Shown one piece after another: positions 8,592 through 17,442 of a stretch of 36,607 nucleotides of DNA. The translations under genes were made by a program, and so were the position numbers. The stretch lies in assembly GCA_027080775.1 (NCBI GenBank), contig JALWPV010000080.1, positions 1-36,607 on the forward strand. Direction: 5' to 3'. The notes beneath the pieces were generated by a model. The model saw nothing but the letters and a program-made list of their open reading frames with translations, had not been told where the DNA came from and ran no database searches. The DNA comes from Acidilobaceae archaeon (GTDB taxonomy: Archaea; Thermoproteota; Thermoprotei_A; Sulfolobales; Acidilobaceae). Numbering within the stretch: position 1 is the first letter of the stretch; every line of letters starts with the position of its first letter.

Positions 8592-8671
8592 CCCATCCTT
8601 CTCCCCGCGCAACCCTAACTTATTAGTGGGTACCAAGCATAATCTAGAGCGAGTGCCACCCCAGTGGGAGC

Positions 8672-10546
8672 GTGGTATCTTTGGAGTTCAAGGTAGCCCG
8701 GATAGACCTCCGGGAGTGGAAGGCCCGGGAGGAGAGGATACCCGAGAAGCTCCTCAGGAAGTACATTGGAGGCAGGGGCCTCGGAGCCTACCTAGCCCTC
8801 AGGGAGATACCCCCCAAGATAGACCCCCTCTCCCCCGAGAACAGGATCTACATACTCACCGGCCCCCTAACGGGGACCGGCGCGTTCCAGAGCGGCCGCT
8901 ACCACGTCGTGGGTAAGAGCCCCCTGACCGGGATCCTCGGGGACTCCAACAGCGGGGGTCAGTTCGGGCCCTGGCTCAGGTTCTCCGGGTACGACGGCCT
9001 CATAATAGAGGGTGCCAGCGACGAGCCCGTTTGGATCAGCATCGTGGACGGGGAGATACAGTTCCACCCCGCGAAGAGGCTCTGGGGCAAGGGCGTGGTC
9101 CACACCGAGATGGTTATCAGGAGCGAGATGAAGACGCCGAGCGAGTACATTGGCAGCGTGCTAGCGATAGGCCCGGCGGGGGAGAACCTCTCGAAGATAG
9201 CCGCGATAATGAACGACCGCTACCGCGCCGCCGGCAGGACGGGCCTCGCCGCCGTCCTGGGCGCCAAGAAGCTGAAGGCGATATTCGTTAAGGGCTCGAG
9301 GAAGATAGAGATAGCTGATAGGAGGAAGTTCGCCGAGGAGTCGAAGAAGCTCACGAAGAAGATAATGGAGCACCCAATAAGCGAGGCCCTGGGGAAGTTC
9401 GGCACCGCGGTCCTCGTCAACATAATAAACGCCCACGGCGCCTTCCCAACGAAGAACTGGACCCGCGGCACGTTCGAGAAGGCCTACGAGATAAGCGGCG
9501 AGTACCTCGCCGAGAAGTACCTCGTAACCAACAAGGGCTGCTGGGGCTGCGCCATACAGTGCGCCAGGGTCTCGAAGGTCGACACGGGCCCCTACAGGAC
9601 ACCCGTCTCCGAGGGGCCCGAGTACGAGACCATATGGGCCTTCGGAGCCAACACCCTCATAGGGAACCTAGAGGCCCTAATCAAGATAAACTACCTGGCC
9701 AACGACCTGGGCTTCGACACCATAAGCCTGGGCAACACGATGTCAACGCTCATGGAGCTCTACGAGAAGGCCAAGAAGGGGGAGCTACCCAAGGAGAAGG
9801 CAGAGGAGCTGATGAAGCTCCTAGGCGACATAGAGCCCACCTGGGGCAACGCCGAGGCCTTCATACAGGCCGTGTGGAGGACGGCCTACAGGCACGGCAT
9901 AGGCGACATAATGGCTGAGGGGGCGGCGAGGCTGGCCGAGTACTTCGGAAGCCCCGACTCGGCGATACACGTAAGGGGCCTCGAGCTGCCCGCCTACGAT
10001 CCCAGGGGCATAAACAGCATGGCCCTAGCCTACGCTACATCGAACAGGGGCGGCTGCCACCTCCGCTCCTACGCCGTCAGCTTCGACGTGCTGGGTGCGC
10101 CGAAGAAGTACGATCCACTGGAGATTAACATGGAGAAGGTGGAACTCGTGAAGTACCAGCAGGACTACTTCTCCGTCATAGACAGCCTCGTCGTGTGCAA
10201 GTTCAACACGTTCGCCACGGACCACACGGACTACGTGGGCGTGCTCCAGGCCGTGACTGGCTGGGAGGACCTCACAGCCGAAGAGCTACTAGAGGCAGGC
10301 GAGAGGATCTACAACCTCGAGAGGCTCTTCGCCGTCAGGGAGGGCCACGGCTACAGGGACTACCTACCCAAGAGGCTCCTGGAGGAGCCCCTACCAGACG
10401 GCCCCGCCAAGGGCAAGACAGCCAAGGAGGCCCTAGAAGCCTACCTACCACGCTACTACGAGCTACGCGGCTGGGAGGACGGCAAGCCCAAGCCCGAGAC
10501 GCTCAAGCGCCTAGGCCTAGACGAGTTCCTATACATAGTAGCCTAG
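8672..10546 (+). CDS. tungsten-dependent aldehyde:ferredoxin oxidoreductase
   Basis: This enzyme oxidises aldehydes, often derived from 2-keto acids of amino acid breakdown, to carboxylic acids with ferredoxin as acceptor. The 624-residue length is standard. The N-terminal domain shows GGRGLGAYLA and TGPLTGTGAFQSGRY, typical of pterin binding. The [4Fe-4S] cysteines are Cys290, Cys293 and Cys297 (GCWGCAIQCAR), and Cys509 is placed for the fourth ligand. GTG 8672 has GGGAG a few bases upstream. An AT-rich patch ACTTATTAG near 8617-8625 may be the TATA box. It lies 80 bases after the flavodiiron gene on the same strand. The aldehyde range (AOR, FOR or GAPOR type) cannot be fixed by eye. Confidence 0.93.
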   Translation: MVSLEFKVARIDLREWKAREERIPEKLLRKYIGGRGLGAYLALREIPPKIDPLSPENRIYILTGPLTGTGAFQSGRYHVVGKSPLTGILGDSNSGGQFGPWLRFSGYDGLIIEGASDEPVWISIVDGEIQFHPAKRLWGKGVVHTEMVIRSEMKTPSEYIGSVLAIGPAGENLSKIAAIMNDRYRAAGRTGLAAVLGAKKLKAIFVKGSRKIEIADRRKFAEESKKLTKKIMEHPISEALGKFGTAVLVNIINAHGAFPTKNWTRGTFEKAYEISGEYLAEKYLVTNKGCWGCAIQCARVSKVDTGPYRTPVSEGPEYETIWAFGANTLIGNLEALIKINYLANDLGFDTISLGNTMSTLMELYEKAKKGELPKEKAEELMKLLGDIEPTWGNAEAFIQAVWRTAYRHGIGDIMAEGAARLAEYFGSPDSAIHVRGLELPAYDPRGINSMALAYATSNRGGCHLRSYAVSFDVLGAPKKYDPLEINMEKVELVKYQQDYFSVIDSLVVCKFNTFATDHTDYVGVLQAVTGWEDLTAEELLEAGERIYNLERLFAVREGHGYRDYLPKRLLEEPLPDGPAKGKTAKEALEAYLPRYYELRGWEDGKPKPETLKRLGLDEFLYIVA

Positions 10547-10612
10547 CCCCCCACCCCTCTCTTTCTCGGCCCTAGCCCCCTCATCCTACTCATTTACTAC
10601 TGGATACCCCGG

Positions 10613-10631
10613 CCCCTCCCCGGGGGAGGGG
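10613..10631. terminator. GC-rich hairpin between AOR and GGT genes
   Basis: CCCCTCCCC-G-GGGGAGGGG is a perfect 9-base inverted repeat. It lies 67 bases after the AOR stop, behind a pyrimidine-rich run (10547-10569), and 30 bases before the GGT start. It could be a terminator or a structured leader. Confidence 0.4.
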
Positions 10632-10660
10632 CGCTGGGAGCCCTAGTCCCTAGGGGCCTC

Positions 10661-12193
10661 GTGAGGGAGGCGCACGGCTTCTCGGGGGCGGTTGCTAGCG
10701 AGTGGATGCCTGCCTCGCTAGTGGGCCTCGGGATCCTCCGGGAGGGCGGTAACGCCGCGGACGCCGCGGTGGCCGTTAGCCTCGCATCGGCTGTGGGGAT
10801 CCCCCACTTGGGCGGGGTGGGTGGGGACTACTTCGCCCTGGCCCGCCTCCCCGGTGGGGGCTACTTCTTCGTGAACGGCTCCGGCCACGCCCCGCGGAGG
10901 CTAACCAGGGGCCTCCTGGAGGGGATGGGCTACTCCAGGATGCCCGAGTGGGGGCCCCTCAGCGCCACGGTGCCCGGGATGATAGAGGGCCTCCACGCGC
11001 TCTGGCGCAGGCTGGGCTCCATGGAGTGGCGCAGGCTCGTGGAGCCAGCCGCTAGGATGGCCCGGGAGGGCTTCCCGGCCCCGAGGAGCCTAGTGGAGTA
11101 CGTGAGGGCCTCGTGGGGGAGGCTCTCTAGGGACCCCGGGAGCAGGGAGGCCTACGCCCCCCTGCTCGAGGCGGGGCCGGGTGACAGGGTGAGGTTCCCG
11201 GGGCTGGCGAGGCTCCTGGAGCTGGTGGCCGAGGATCCTAGGGCCTTCTATGAGGGGGAGCCCGCTGAGGCCCTCGAGTCATACCTGGGGCAGCGCGGCG
11301 GGGTCATGGAGGCGGGGGACCTCAGAGGCTATAGTGCCTGGGTGGGCGAGCCCGTTAGGAGCGAGTACCGGGGCTGGAGGCTCGCTGAGATGCCCCCAAA
11401 CACGCAGGGCCTCACTACGCTGCACATACTCAAGGTCCTCGAGCAGTGGAGCCTCCCCAGGGACCCCCTCGCGAGGGCCCCGCTCGTCGTCAGGGCCTCG
11501 CCGCCATGCTACGAGCTTAGGGACCGCGAGCTGGGGGACCCGAGGTACATGAGGGTTAGCGTTGACTACCTGCTCTCGGAGGAGGTTGTGGGGGAGCTGA
11601 GGTCCAAGGCCTCGAGCCACACGGGGGCCCCCCGCTGCGGCCCCGGCCCCGGGGGTGACACCACCTTCTACGCCGTAGCCGACGGGGAGGGCCTCCTAGT
11701 CGCTGGGATACAGAGCCTCTTCTACCCCTTCGGCTCGCACGTCACCGAGCCTAGGTTCCAGGTCACACTAAACTCGAGGGCCCAGGGCTTCACTCTGGAG
11801 CCGGGGCACCCCAACTCCCTTGAGCCGGGTAAGAGGCCCCTCCACACCCTCTCGGCGCTGGTAATGGAGGGCCCCGGGGACAGGCTCGTGGCGATCGGGA
11901 CCAGCGGGGGCCACTATAGGCCGCAGCAGCACGCCCTCCTAGCCACTTCCATAGTGGACGCTGGCATGAGCCCGGGGGAGGCGGTGGCGGCCCCTAGGAT
12001 CCTCTGGGCCCCGGGGACCTGTAGTCTAGTGGTGGATGAGGGCCTCGAGGCGAGGGCCGAGGAGCTACTGCCGGGCCTGAGGGCGAGGGCGGGGCGCACG
12101 GGCGTCGCCGCGATAGTGGAGCTGGACGCCTCCAGGGGGGTCTACACGGCGGCGACTGACCACCGGGGCGAGGGGTACCCGGTCACATTCTAG
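10661..12193 (+). CDS. gamma-glutamyltransferase family protein
   Basis: This N-terminal-nucleophile hydrolase is made as a precursor and self-cleaves; it hydrolyses gamma-glutamyl amides or related acyl compounds. It has 510 residues. The large-subunit part has the family pattern GNAADAAVAVSLASAVGIPHLGGVGGD. The small subunit would begin at Thr334 in GGDTTFYAVAD. The usual next residue His is Phe here. Downstream are YPFGSHVTEPRFQVTLNSR and GTSGGHYRPQQHALL, the latter in the position of the family's GSPGG oxyanion motif. No clear signal peptide is visible, so it is probably cytoplasmic. The GTG start is at 10661, the longest one without running into the hairpin. It converges with the DMT gene, overlapping it by 11 bases. 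The substrate may not be glutathione, since archaea of this kind generally lack it. Confidence 0.88.
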   Translation: MREAHGFSGAVASEWMPASLVGLGILREGGNAADAAVAVSLASAVGIPHLGGVGGDYFALARLPGGGYFFVNGSGHAPRRLTRGLLEGMGYSRMPEWGPLSATVPGMIEGLHALWRRLGSMEWRRLVEPAARMAREGFPAPRSLVEYVRASWGRLSRDPGSREAYAPLLEAGPGDRVRFPGLARLLELVAEDPRAFYEGEPAEALESYLGQRGGVMEAGDLRGYSAWVGEPVRSEYRGWRLAEMPPNTQGLTTLHILKVLEQWSLPRDPLARAPLVVRASPPCYELRDRELGDPRYMRVSVDYLLSEEVVGELRSKASSHTGAPRCGPGPGGDTTFYAVADGEGLLVAGIQSLFYPFGSHVTEPRFQVTLNSRAQGFTLEPGHPNSLEPGKRPLHTLSALVMEGPGDRLVAIGTSGGHYRPQQHALLATSIVDAGMSPGEAVAAPRILWAPGTCSLVVDEGLEARAEELLPGLRARAGRTGVAAIVELDASRGVYTAATDHRGEGYPVTF

Positions 12194-13070
12194 GCTCCTC
12201 GCCGGCCAGCACGGCCCCTATCCCGGCCAGGGTGACAGTCATCCAGAGGGCCTCGCCGGGTGTCAGGGGCTCGCCCAGGATTAGCCACGCCAGTAGCGAG
12301 GCCCCCAGGGGCTCGCCAAGCACCGGCACTGTGGCCGCTAGCAGGGAGAGCCTCGGGAGGACGTAGTTTATGATAGTGTGCCCCCCAAGCATGGGTAGGA
12401 GCGCGAGGAGCACCAGGTACACGTAGGACCTCCCCGGGTAGCCGGTGAGCCCGTAGCCCAGGGCCCGCGTCGCTATCACGGAGGCTAGGGCGGCGGCCCC
12501 GTAGACTATCCCCGTGTACTCGAGGGTCGAGTGCCTCCCCCTCATGGCCTTCCCGATACTGAAGTAGAGGGCCACGCACAGCATGCCAGCGAGTGAGAGG
12601 GCCGCCCCCAGGAGGGGCCTAGCCCCCGGCGGCGCGGGGGCGCTCCTAGCCTCGAGGGAGAGGCCCGCGACACCCGCCAGAGCCACGGCTGCCCCTAAGA
12701 GCTGGGCGGGCGCATACCTCTCACCCAGCAGGAAGCGCCCGGCAACGGCGAGCACAGCCGGGTAGCTGTCGACGATGGTCACGCTCGAGGCGACGCTCAT
12801 GTAGGAGAGGCTCATCATCCAGAGGCCGAAGTGGAACGCCAGAGCCACCCCGGAGACCACCATCAGGACTGTGTCCCTAGGGCTCGGCCTCGGCGGGCCG
12901 CGGCGCGCCTCGAGGACGGCGTAGGCGGCGAGTGTTATAGCGGAGGATAGTATGAGCCTCCAAGACGCAGCCACGAAGCCGGGGACGCCGCTGAGCCTCA
13001 CCAGTATCGAGGCCGTCGATATGTCGGCGACCGCCAGCGCGAGAAGTGCTATGTAGCGTGGCCGCGGCAC
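12183..13070 (-). CDS. EamA/DMT-superfamily permease
   Basis: An integral membrane protein of 295 residues with ten predicted hydrophobic helices in two repeated halves (about 1-140 and 150-290), the layout of EamA/RhaT-type drug/metabolite exporters. GEPLGASLLAWLILGEPLTPGEALW near the C-terminus is the classic EamA end motif, and LLGERYAPAQLLGAAVALAG is its counterpart in the first half. The start is GTG at 13070. The 3' end overlaps the convergent GGT gene. The substrate is unknown; amino acid or metabolite export is typical. Confidence 0.88.
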   Translation of the reverse strand: MPRPRYIALLALAVADISTASILVRLSGVPGFVAASWRLILSSAITLAAYAVLEARRGPPRPSPRDTVLMVVSGVALAFHFGLWMMSLSYMSVASSVTIVDSYPAVLAVAGRFLLGERYAPAQLLGAAVALAGVAGLSLEARSAPAPPGARPLLGAALSLAGMLCVALYFSIGKAMRGRHSTLEYTGIVYGAAALASVIATRALGYGLTGYPGRSYVYLVLLALLPMLGGHTIINYVLPRLSLLAATVPVLGEPLGASLLAWLILGEPLTPGEALWMTVTLAGIGAVLAGEEPRM

Positions 13071-13130
13071 CCAGCCTACCCCGCCCTGGGAGCGCCCCTG
13101 CCGTGGGCTGGGGGAGCGGGGTGGGGCCTG

Positions 13131-14099
13131 TTAGGCTCTGAGCCAGCAGGCCACGTAGTGGCCGCTCTCGACCTCCTCTAGGGGCGGCTCGTGCTTGCGG
13201 CACACGTCCTTCGCGTAGGGGCACCTGGGGTGGAACCTGCAGCCCGGGGGCGGGTTTATGGGGCTCGGCGGCTCTCCTGGCAGGCGTATCTTCTTCCTCC
13301 TCCTCGTCTCCGTGGGGTCTGGGAGTGGTATGGCCGCTAGGAGGGCCTGGGTGTAGGGGTGTAGCGGCTTCTCGAAGACCTCCTCGGCGGGGCCGTACTC
13401 GACTATCTTGCCGAGGTACATGACTGCTATGTAGTCGCTCATGTACCTGACAACGCCGAGGTCGTGGCTTATGAAGAGGTATGTGAGGCCGTACTCGCGC
13501 TGGAGGCTCTTCAGCATCTCGAGTATCTGGGCCTGGACGCTCACGTCGAGCGCGCTCGTGGGCTCGTCTAGCACTATGAACTCCGGCCTGAGGGCGAGCA
13601 CCCTGGCTATCGCTATCCTCTGCCTCTGCCCCCCGCTGAACTCGTGGGGGTACCTGTAGAGGTGGGTCTCGTTGAGGCCGACCTTGTATAGGAGGTCTAC
13701 CACGAACTTCTCGGGGTCGCCGACCTTTATGCCGTGGTACTTGAGCGGCTCGGTTATGATCTGGAAAACCGTCATCCTAGGATTGAGGCTCGAGTAGGGG
13801 TCCTGGAAGACTATCTGCGCCCTCCTCCTGAACTCGAGGAGCTCGCGGCCCCTGAGCTTGTAGATGTTCTTACCGTTATAGTACACCTCGCCCTCCGTGG
13901 GCTCCAGGAGCCTCACCAGGAGCCTCCCGAGGGTGCTCTTCCCGCACCCGCTCTCCCCGACCAGCCCCAGCGTCTTGCCCCTCTCAATCCTGAGGTTGAC
14001 CCCATCGACAGCCCTCACGTAGCCTATGGTCCTGAAGACCCCCTTGACGGGGAAGTACTTCTTGAGGTTCCTAGCCTCGACCAGGACCTCGCCAGCCAC
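13131..14099 (-). CDS. oligopeptide/dipeptide ABC transporter ATP-binding protein (OppF/DppF type)
   Basis: The second cytoplasmic ATPase of the peptide importer. Walker A is GESGCGKST, the signature is FSGGQRQR and Walker B is [12 protein letters not shown]. The C-terminal oligo/HPY extension has [17 protein letters not shown] plus a final Cys (VACWLRA), a four-Cys set that in relatives binds an Fe-S cluster. GTG 14099 was chosen because residues then begin [16 protein letters not shown], as in homologues, and GGTAGGGGGTG precedes it. The longer open frame up to 14210 lies inside the upstream ATPase gene. The start is 15 bases after the upstream gene's stop, consistent with an operon. Confidence 0.93.
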   Translation of the reverse strand: MAGEVLVEARNLKKYFPVKGVFRTIGYVRAVDGVNLRIERGKTLGLVGESGCGKSTLGRLLVRLLEPTEGEVYYNGKNIYKLRGRELLEFRRRAQIVFQDPYSSLNPRMTVFQIITEPLKYHGIKVGDPEKFVVDLLYKVGLNETHLYRYPHEFSGGQRQRIAIARVLALRPEFIVLDEPTSALDVSVQAQILEMLKSLQREYGLTYLFISHDLGVVRYMSDYIAVMYLGKIVEYGPAEEVFEKPLHPYTQALLAAIPLPDPTETRRRKKIRLPGEPPSPINPPPGCRFHPRCPYAKDVCRKHEPPLEEVESGHYVACWLRA

Positions 14100-14113
14100 C
14101 GCCGGGGCACCCC

Positions 14114-15106
14114 CTACCTGGCGTAGAGCCAGCACGCCACCCTGTGGTGCTCGTCGACCCAGATCTCGGGCGGCTTCTCGCGCTTGCAGACATCCATGGT
14201 GTGGGGGCACCTTGGGTGGAACCTGCAGCCGGGGGGTGGCTCTATTAGGTTCGGCACGGTCCCGGGTATGGCCTCGAGCTTTATGGTCCTCCTACCCGGG
14301 TGGGGCACGGCCCTTAGTAGGGCCCTCGTGTAGGGGTGTAGCGGCTTCTCGAAGAGGTCGTAGACGGGTGCCTCCTCTACTATCACGCCAGCGTACATCA
14401 CGGCTACCCTGTCGCATACCTCGGCGACGAGGCCCATGTTGTGGGTTATCAGTAGTATGGTGAGGCCCTCCCTCTTCTTGAGGTCCATCAGCAGGTCCAT
14501 GAGCTGGGCCTGCACGGTGGCGTCGAGGGCCGTGGTGGGCTCATCCGCTATCAGGAGCCTGGGCCTGTTGCTTAGGGCTATGCCTATCACGCCCCTCTGC
14601 CTCATGCCCCCGCTTAGCTCGTGGGGGTAGCTCCTGGCCCTCCTCTCGGGGTCGGGCATGAGGACTCTCCTGAGTACCTCGACGGCCCTCCTCATGCCCT
14701 CCTTCAGCTTGGCCACGGTGCCGTGCTCGTACATGGTCTCAGCCACCTGGTAGCCTATGGTGTAGAGGGGGTCCAGGGCGGCTGTTGGGTCCTGGAAGAC
14801 GTAGGCTATCTCGGCCCCCCTGATCTTGTTGAGTTCCTCCTCGCTGAGGCTCATTATGTCGACTCGCTCACCGTCCCTGTAGTAGTAGATCTCGCCCTCC
14901 TCGATCTTACCTGGGGGCCTTATGAGCCTGGTGAGCGCCCTGGCAGTGACACTCTTCCCGCAGCCGGTCTCGCCTACGAGGCAGTAGGTCTCGCCCTTGC
15001 ATATCCTGAATGATACGCCATCTATGGCCTTCACTACCCCGGCGTAGGTGTAGAAGTTCACCTTGAGGTTCTTGACCTCTATTATGGGGGTGCACATCTC
15101 ACTCAC
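14114..15106 (-). CDS. oligopeptide/dipeptide ABC transporter ATP-binding protein (OppD/DppD type)
   Basis: The first ATPase of the importer, 330 residues. Walker A is GETGCGKSV, with Val in place of the usual Thr/Ser at the end. The signature is LSGGMRQR and Walker B is [12 protein letters not shown]. The C-terminal [17 protein letters not shown] and HRVACWL provide four cysteines as in its partner. The start GTG at 15106 overlaps the TGA of the upstream permease by four bases (GTGA), a sign of translational coupling. Confidence 0.94.
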   Translation of the reverse strand: MSEMCTPIIEVKNLKVNFYTYAGVVKAIDGVSFRICKGETYCLVGETGCGKSVTARALTRLIRPPGKIEEGEIYYYRDGERVDIMSLSEEELNKIRGAEIAYVFQDPTAALDPLYTIGYQVAETMYEHGTVAKLKEGMRRAVEVLRRVLMPDPERRARSYPHELSGGMRQRGVIGIALSNRPRLLIADEPTTALDATVQAQLMDLLMDLKKREGLTILLITHNMGLVAEVCDRVAVMYAGVIVEEAPVYDLFEKPLHPYTRALLRAVPHPGRRTIKLEAIPGTVPNLIEPPPGCRFHPRCPHTMDVCKREKPPEIWVDEHHRVACWLYAR

Positions 15107-16278
15107 TTCTCCTCTCCCTCCGCGCGCCTCTTCTTCACCTTGAACTCTATGCTCCTCCTAGTCTTCGGGTCCAGCACGTCTCGGAGTGTGTCGCCTATCA
15201 GGTTGAACCCCAGCACGGTGAGGAATATCGCTAGGCCGGGGTAGGCCACTAGCCAGTAGGCCCTCGGGAAGAACTCGGAGCCATCGTAGATTATCCTCCC
15301 CCAATCCGCTATAGGCGGCACGGCGCCGACGCCGAGGAAGCTGAGGCCGGCCTCGGTCAGTATGACCCCGCCGAAGTCCAGTGTGAGGTAGACGAGCAGG
15401 GGGCCGAGTATGTTCGGGAATATGTGCCTGAAGAGTATTGTCCTAGTCGGCAGCCCCAGGGCCTTGGCTGCCTCGACGTAGATGTTCTCCCTCTCACTAA
15501 GCGTCATGCCCCTGGCCAGCCTGGCGTAGCCGGGCCACCAGACTATCCAGAGGGCTACTATCACGCTCACGAGGCTCGCCATAGCGCCGACGTGCTGGGG
15601 CCTCAGGGCGAAGAGTTTGAGGAAGAACTCTGCTACCAGCTTGTGGCTGGCAAGGAAGCCCTGGATCCTCGTGGGTAGCACGGCCGAGAAGGCCATTGCT
15701 AGTATCAGGCCTGGGAAGGCTAGGAAGATATCGGTAAGCCTCATGAGGGTCTCATCCACCTTGCCGCCGTAGTAGCCGGCCACGAGGCCTATCAGTATGC
15801 CTATCCAGGGGCCGACGAGCATCACAAGTATCGCAACAACCAGGCTCGTGCGCGCGCCGTAGAGGATCCTGCTGAACAAGTCCCTGCCCTGCCCGTCACC
15901 CCCCAGTAGGAGCTTGTAGTGGCCAGGCTTCACGCCGAATATCTTGGCTAGGCTGTTGTTGGGTATCGTTATCACGGTTCCGGGCTTGGCTAGGTACGCC
16001 TTCTGGTCGAAGAATGTGAGCTGGATGTCGTAGCGGAAGGGGGCTACGTAGGGGCCTATGATAGCTATGATGAGGAATATCGTGACCAGGGCGGCCCCGA
16101 TCACTCCCGGGGGGCTCCTGTGGAAGGCGTAGGCCATCAGCTTCCACTCGTTGACCCTGCTCCTATTCCTCTCACGCCACCCAGGCCTTATCCTATCCAT
16201 TAGGGCGGCGAACGCGTCTATAGTGGCGTCTGAGAGGCGGTCGAGGAGCTTCTTCTCGTAGACCTCCTCGGCGGCCAC
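15103..16278 (-). CDS. oligopeptide ABC transporter permease (OppC/DppC type)
   Basis: Inner-membrane channel subunit of 391 residues. An N-terminal cytoplasmic region of about 50 residues precedes the first helix (VIGAALVTIFLIIAIIGPYVAPF). A large outward loop (about 75-130) follows, then five further helices. The coupling-helix EAA motif is EAAKALGLPTRTILFRHIFP, typical of this subunit. The GTG start at 16278 shares a base with the stop codon of the upstream permease (TAGTG). The 391 residues are longer than the usual 290-300 because of the N-terminal extension and extended loops. Confidence 0.93.
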   Translation of the reverse strand: MAAEEVYEKKLLDRLSDATIDAFAALMDRIRPGWRERNRSRVNEWKLMAYAFHRSPPGVIGAALVTIFLIIAIIGPYVAPFRYDIQLTFFDQKAYLAKPGTVITIPNNSLAKIFGVKPGHYKLLLGGDGQGRDLFSRILYGARTSLVVAILVMLVGPWIGILIGLVAGYYGGKVDETLMRLTDIFLAFPGLILAMAFSAVLPTRIQGFLASHKLVAEFFLKLFALRPQHVGAMASLVSVIVALWIVWWPGYARLARGMTLSERENIYVEAAKALGLPTRTILFRHIFPNILGPLLVYLTLDFGGVILTEAGLSFLGVGAVPPIADWGRIIYDGSEFFPRAYWLVAYPGLAIFLTVLGFNLIGDTLRDVLDPKTRRSIEFKVKKRRAEGEEK

Positions 16279-17276
16279 TAGTACCTCACCCTGGGGTCTA
16301 TCCAGGCGTAGAGTATGTCCACGATAAGGTTGGCGGTGATGTAGATTATCGCCACGAAGAATACCGAGCCCGTTAGGGCCAGGTAGTCGTAGGATTGTAT
16401 GGACTGGTACATGTAGTTACCCAGCCCCGGCAGGCCGAAGATGGTCTCCGTTATGGGGGCGCCGGCCAGGAGGCCCCCGAACATGAGGCCGAGCACCGTC
16501 ACAACGGGGACTAGCGCGTTCCTGAAGACGTGCCTGTATATCCTCCACTTCGACAGGCCCCGGGCCAGGGCGTAGTCCGTGAAGTCCGCGCTATAGGCAT
16601 CCAGGAAGCTGTTCCTCACAATCCTAGCCACCACCCCCGTGCCAGCGAAGCCGAGCACGAAGCCTGGGAGCCAGTACCTGTGAATCACCTCGGCGAACGT
16701 CCTGAAGTCGAGCTTCAGGAGCGAGTCAATGAGGGGGATCCCTGTTATCGAGTAGGGGGGCGTGGGCGTGCCCGAGAGCGTTATCCAGTGGAGCTTAGTG
16801 AAGAAGAGGTATATCAGGAGGTAGGCGAGCCAGAATATGGGTGTGGAGACCCCTATGAGAGCGAATATCCTAACCACCGTGTCTATCCAAGTGTCCTTCT
16901 TGAGGGCCGAGACTATGCCGAGGGGAATGCCCAGCGCTAGGACGAAGACGAAAGCTATAATGGTGAGCTGGAGCGTGACAGGGAAGACCTCCTTGAGGTC
17001 CTCCCAGACGTAGTCGTGTGTGACCGGGCTAACCATCTCGTTGGTTAGGAGTCCCTTCATTATATAGTAGTACTGGACGAGGATGTTATCGTTTAGGTGG
17101 TACTCCTTGATTAGCTCCTTAACGACCTGGGGATTAGCCTTCTGGCCCCCCGCCCACAGGAGGGCGGGGTTAGCCGGAACAACGGCCGCTATTATGAAAA
17201 CTATGAAAGTGACACCTATCAACGTGGGAATGAAGGTGATGAGCCTGCGTATCACGAATCTACGCAGCTCAGCCAC
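16278..17276 (-). CDS. oligopeptide ABC transporter permease (OppB/DppB type)
   Basis: The other channel subunit, 332 residues with six hydrophobic helices. The first (FVIRRLITFIPTLIGVTFIV) is the standard OppB opening. The EAA region is DYALARGLSKWRIYRHVFRN, followed by the FGLPGLGNYMYQSI motif. The start is GTG at 17276, in agreement with homologues. It is the first permease after the binding-protein gene, from which it is separated by 166 bases holding a strong hairpin. Confidence 0.94.
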   Translation of the reverse strand: MAELRRFVIRRLITFIPTLIGVTFIVFIIAAVVPANPALLWAGGQKANPQVVKELIKEYHLNDNILVQYYYIMKGLLTNEMVSPVTHDYVWEDLKEVFPVTLQLTIIAFVFVLALGIPLGIVSALKKDTWIDTVVRIFALIGVSTPIFWLAYLLIYLFFTKLHWITLSGTPTPPYSITGIPLIDSLLKLDFRTFAEVIHRYWLPGFVLGFAGTGVVARIVRNSFLDAYSADFTDYALARGLSKWRIYRHVFRNALVPVVTVLGLMFGGLLAGAPITETIFGLPGLGNYMYQSIQSYDYLALTGSVFFVAIIYITANLIVDILYAWIDPRVRY

Positions 17277-17362
17277 CGAGCAGCCCCCAGGGTTCCACGA
17301 GGCCTACCTCTGGCCCGGGGACTAATTATGCTACACGATCCTGAGGACATGGGTGTAAAGAG

Positions 17363-17381
17363 GGCCGCCCCCGGGGCGGCC
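17363..17381 (-). terminator. hairpin between binding-protein and permease genes
   Basis: GGCCGCCCC-C-GGGGCGGCC is a perfect 9-base inverted repeat in the 166-base gap. On the minus strand it follows the binding-protein stop and is trailed by CTTTAC. In ABC operons such a hairpin often stabilises or ends the binding-protein transcript, so that more of it is made than the permeases. Confidence 0.5.
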
Positions 17382-17442
17382 GTCAAAGAAGGGGGGTTTG
17401 GAGAATAGTTCTCCCTGATCACCCTGGTCCCGTTGCTGAGTG

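Noticed and set aside
14100-14210. Upstream extension of the second transporter ATPase
   Set aside because: It lies within the coding end of the first ATPase, and homologues begin at [16 protein letters not shown], so GTG 14099 is used.
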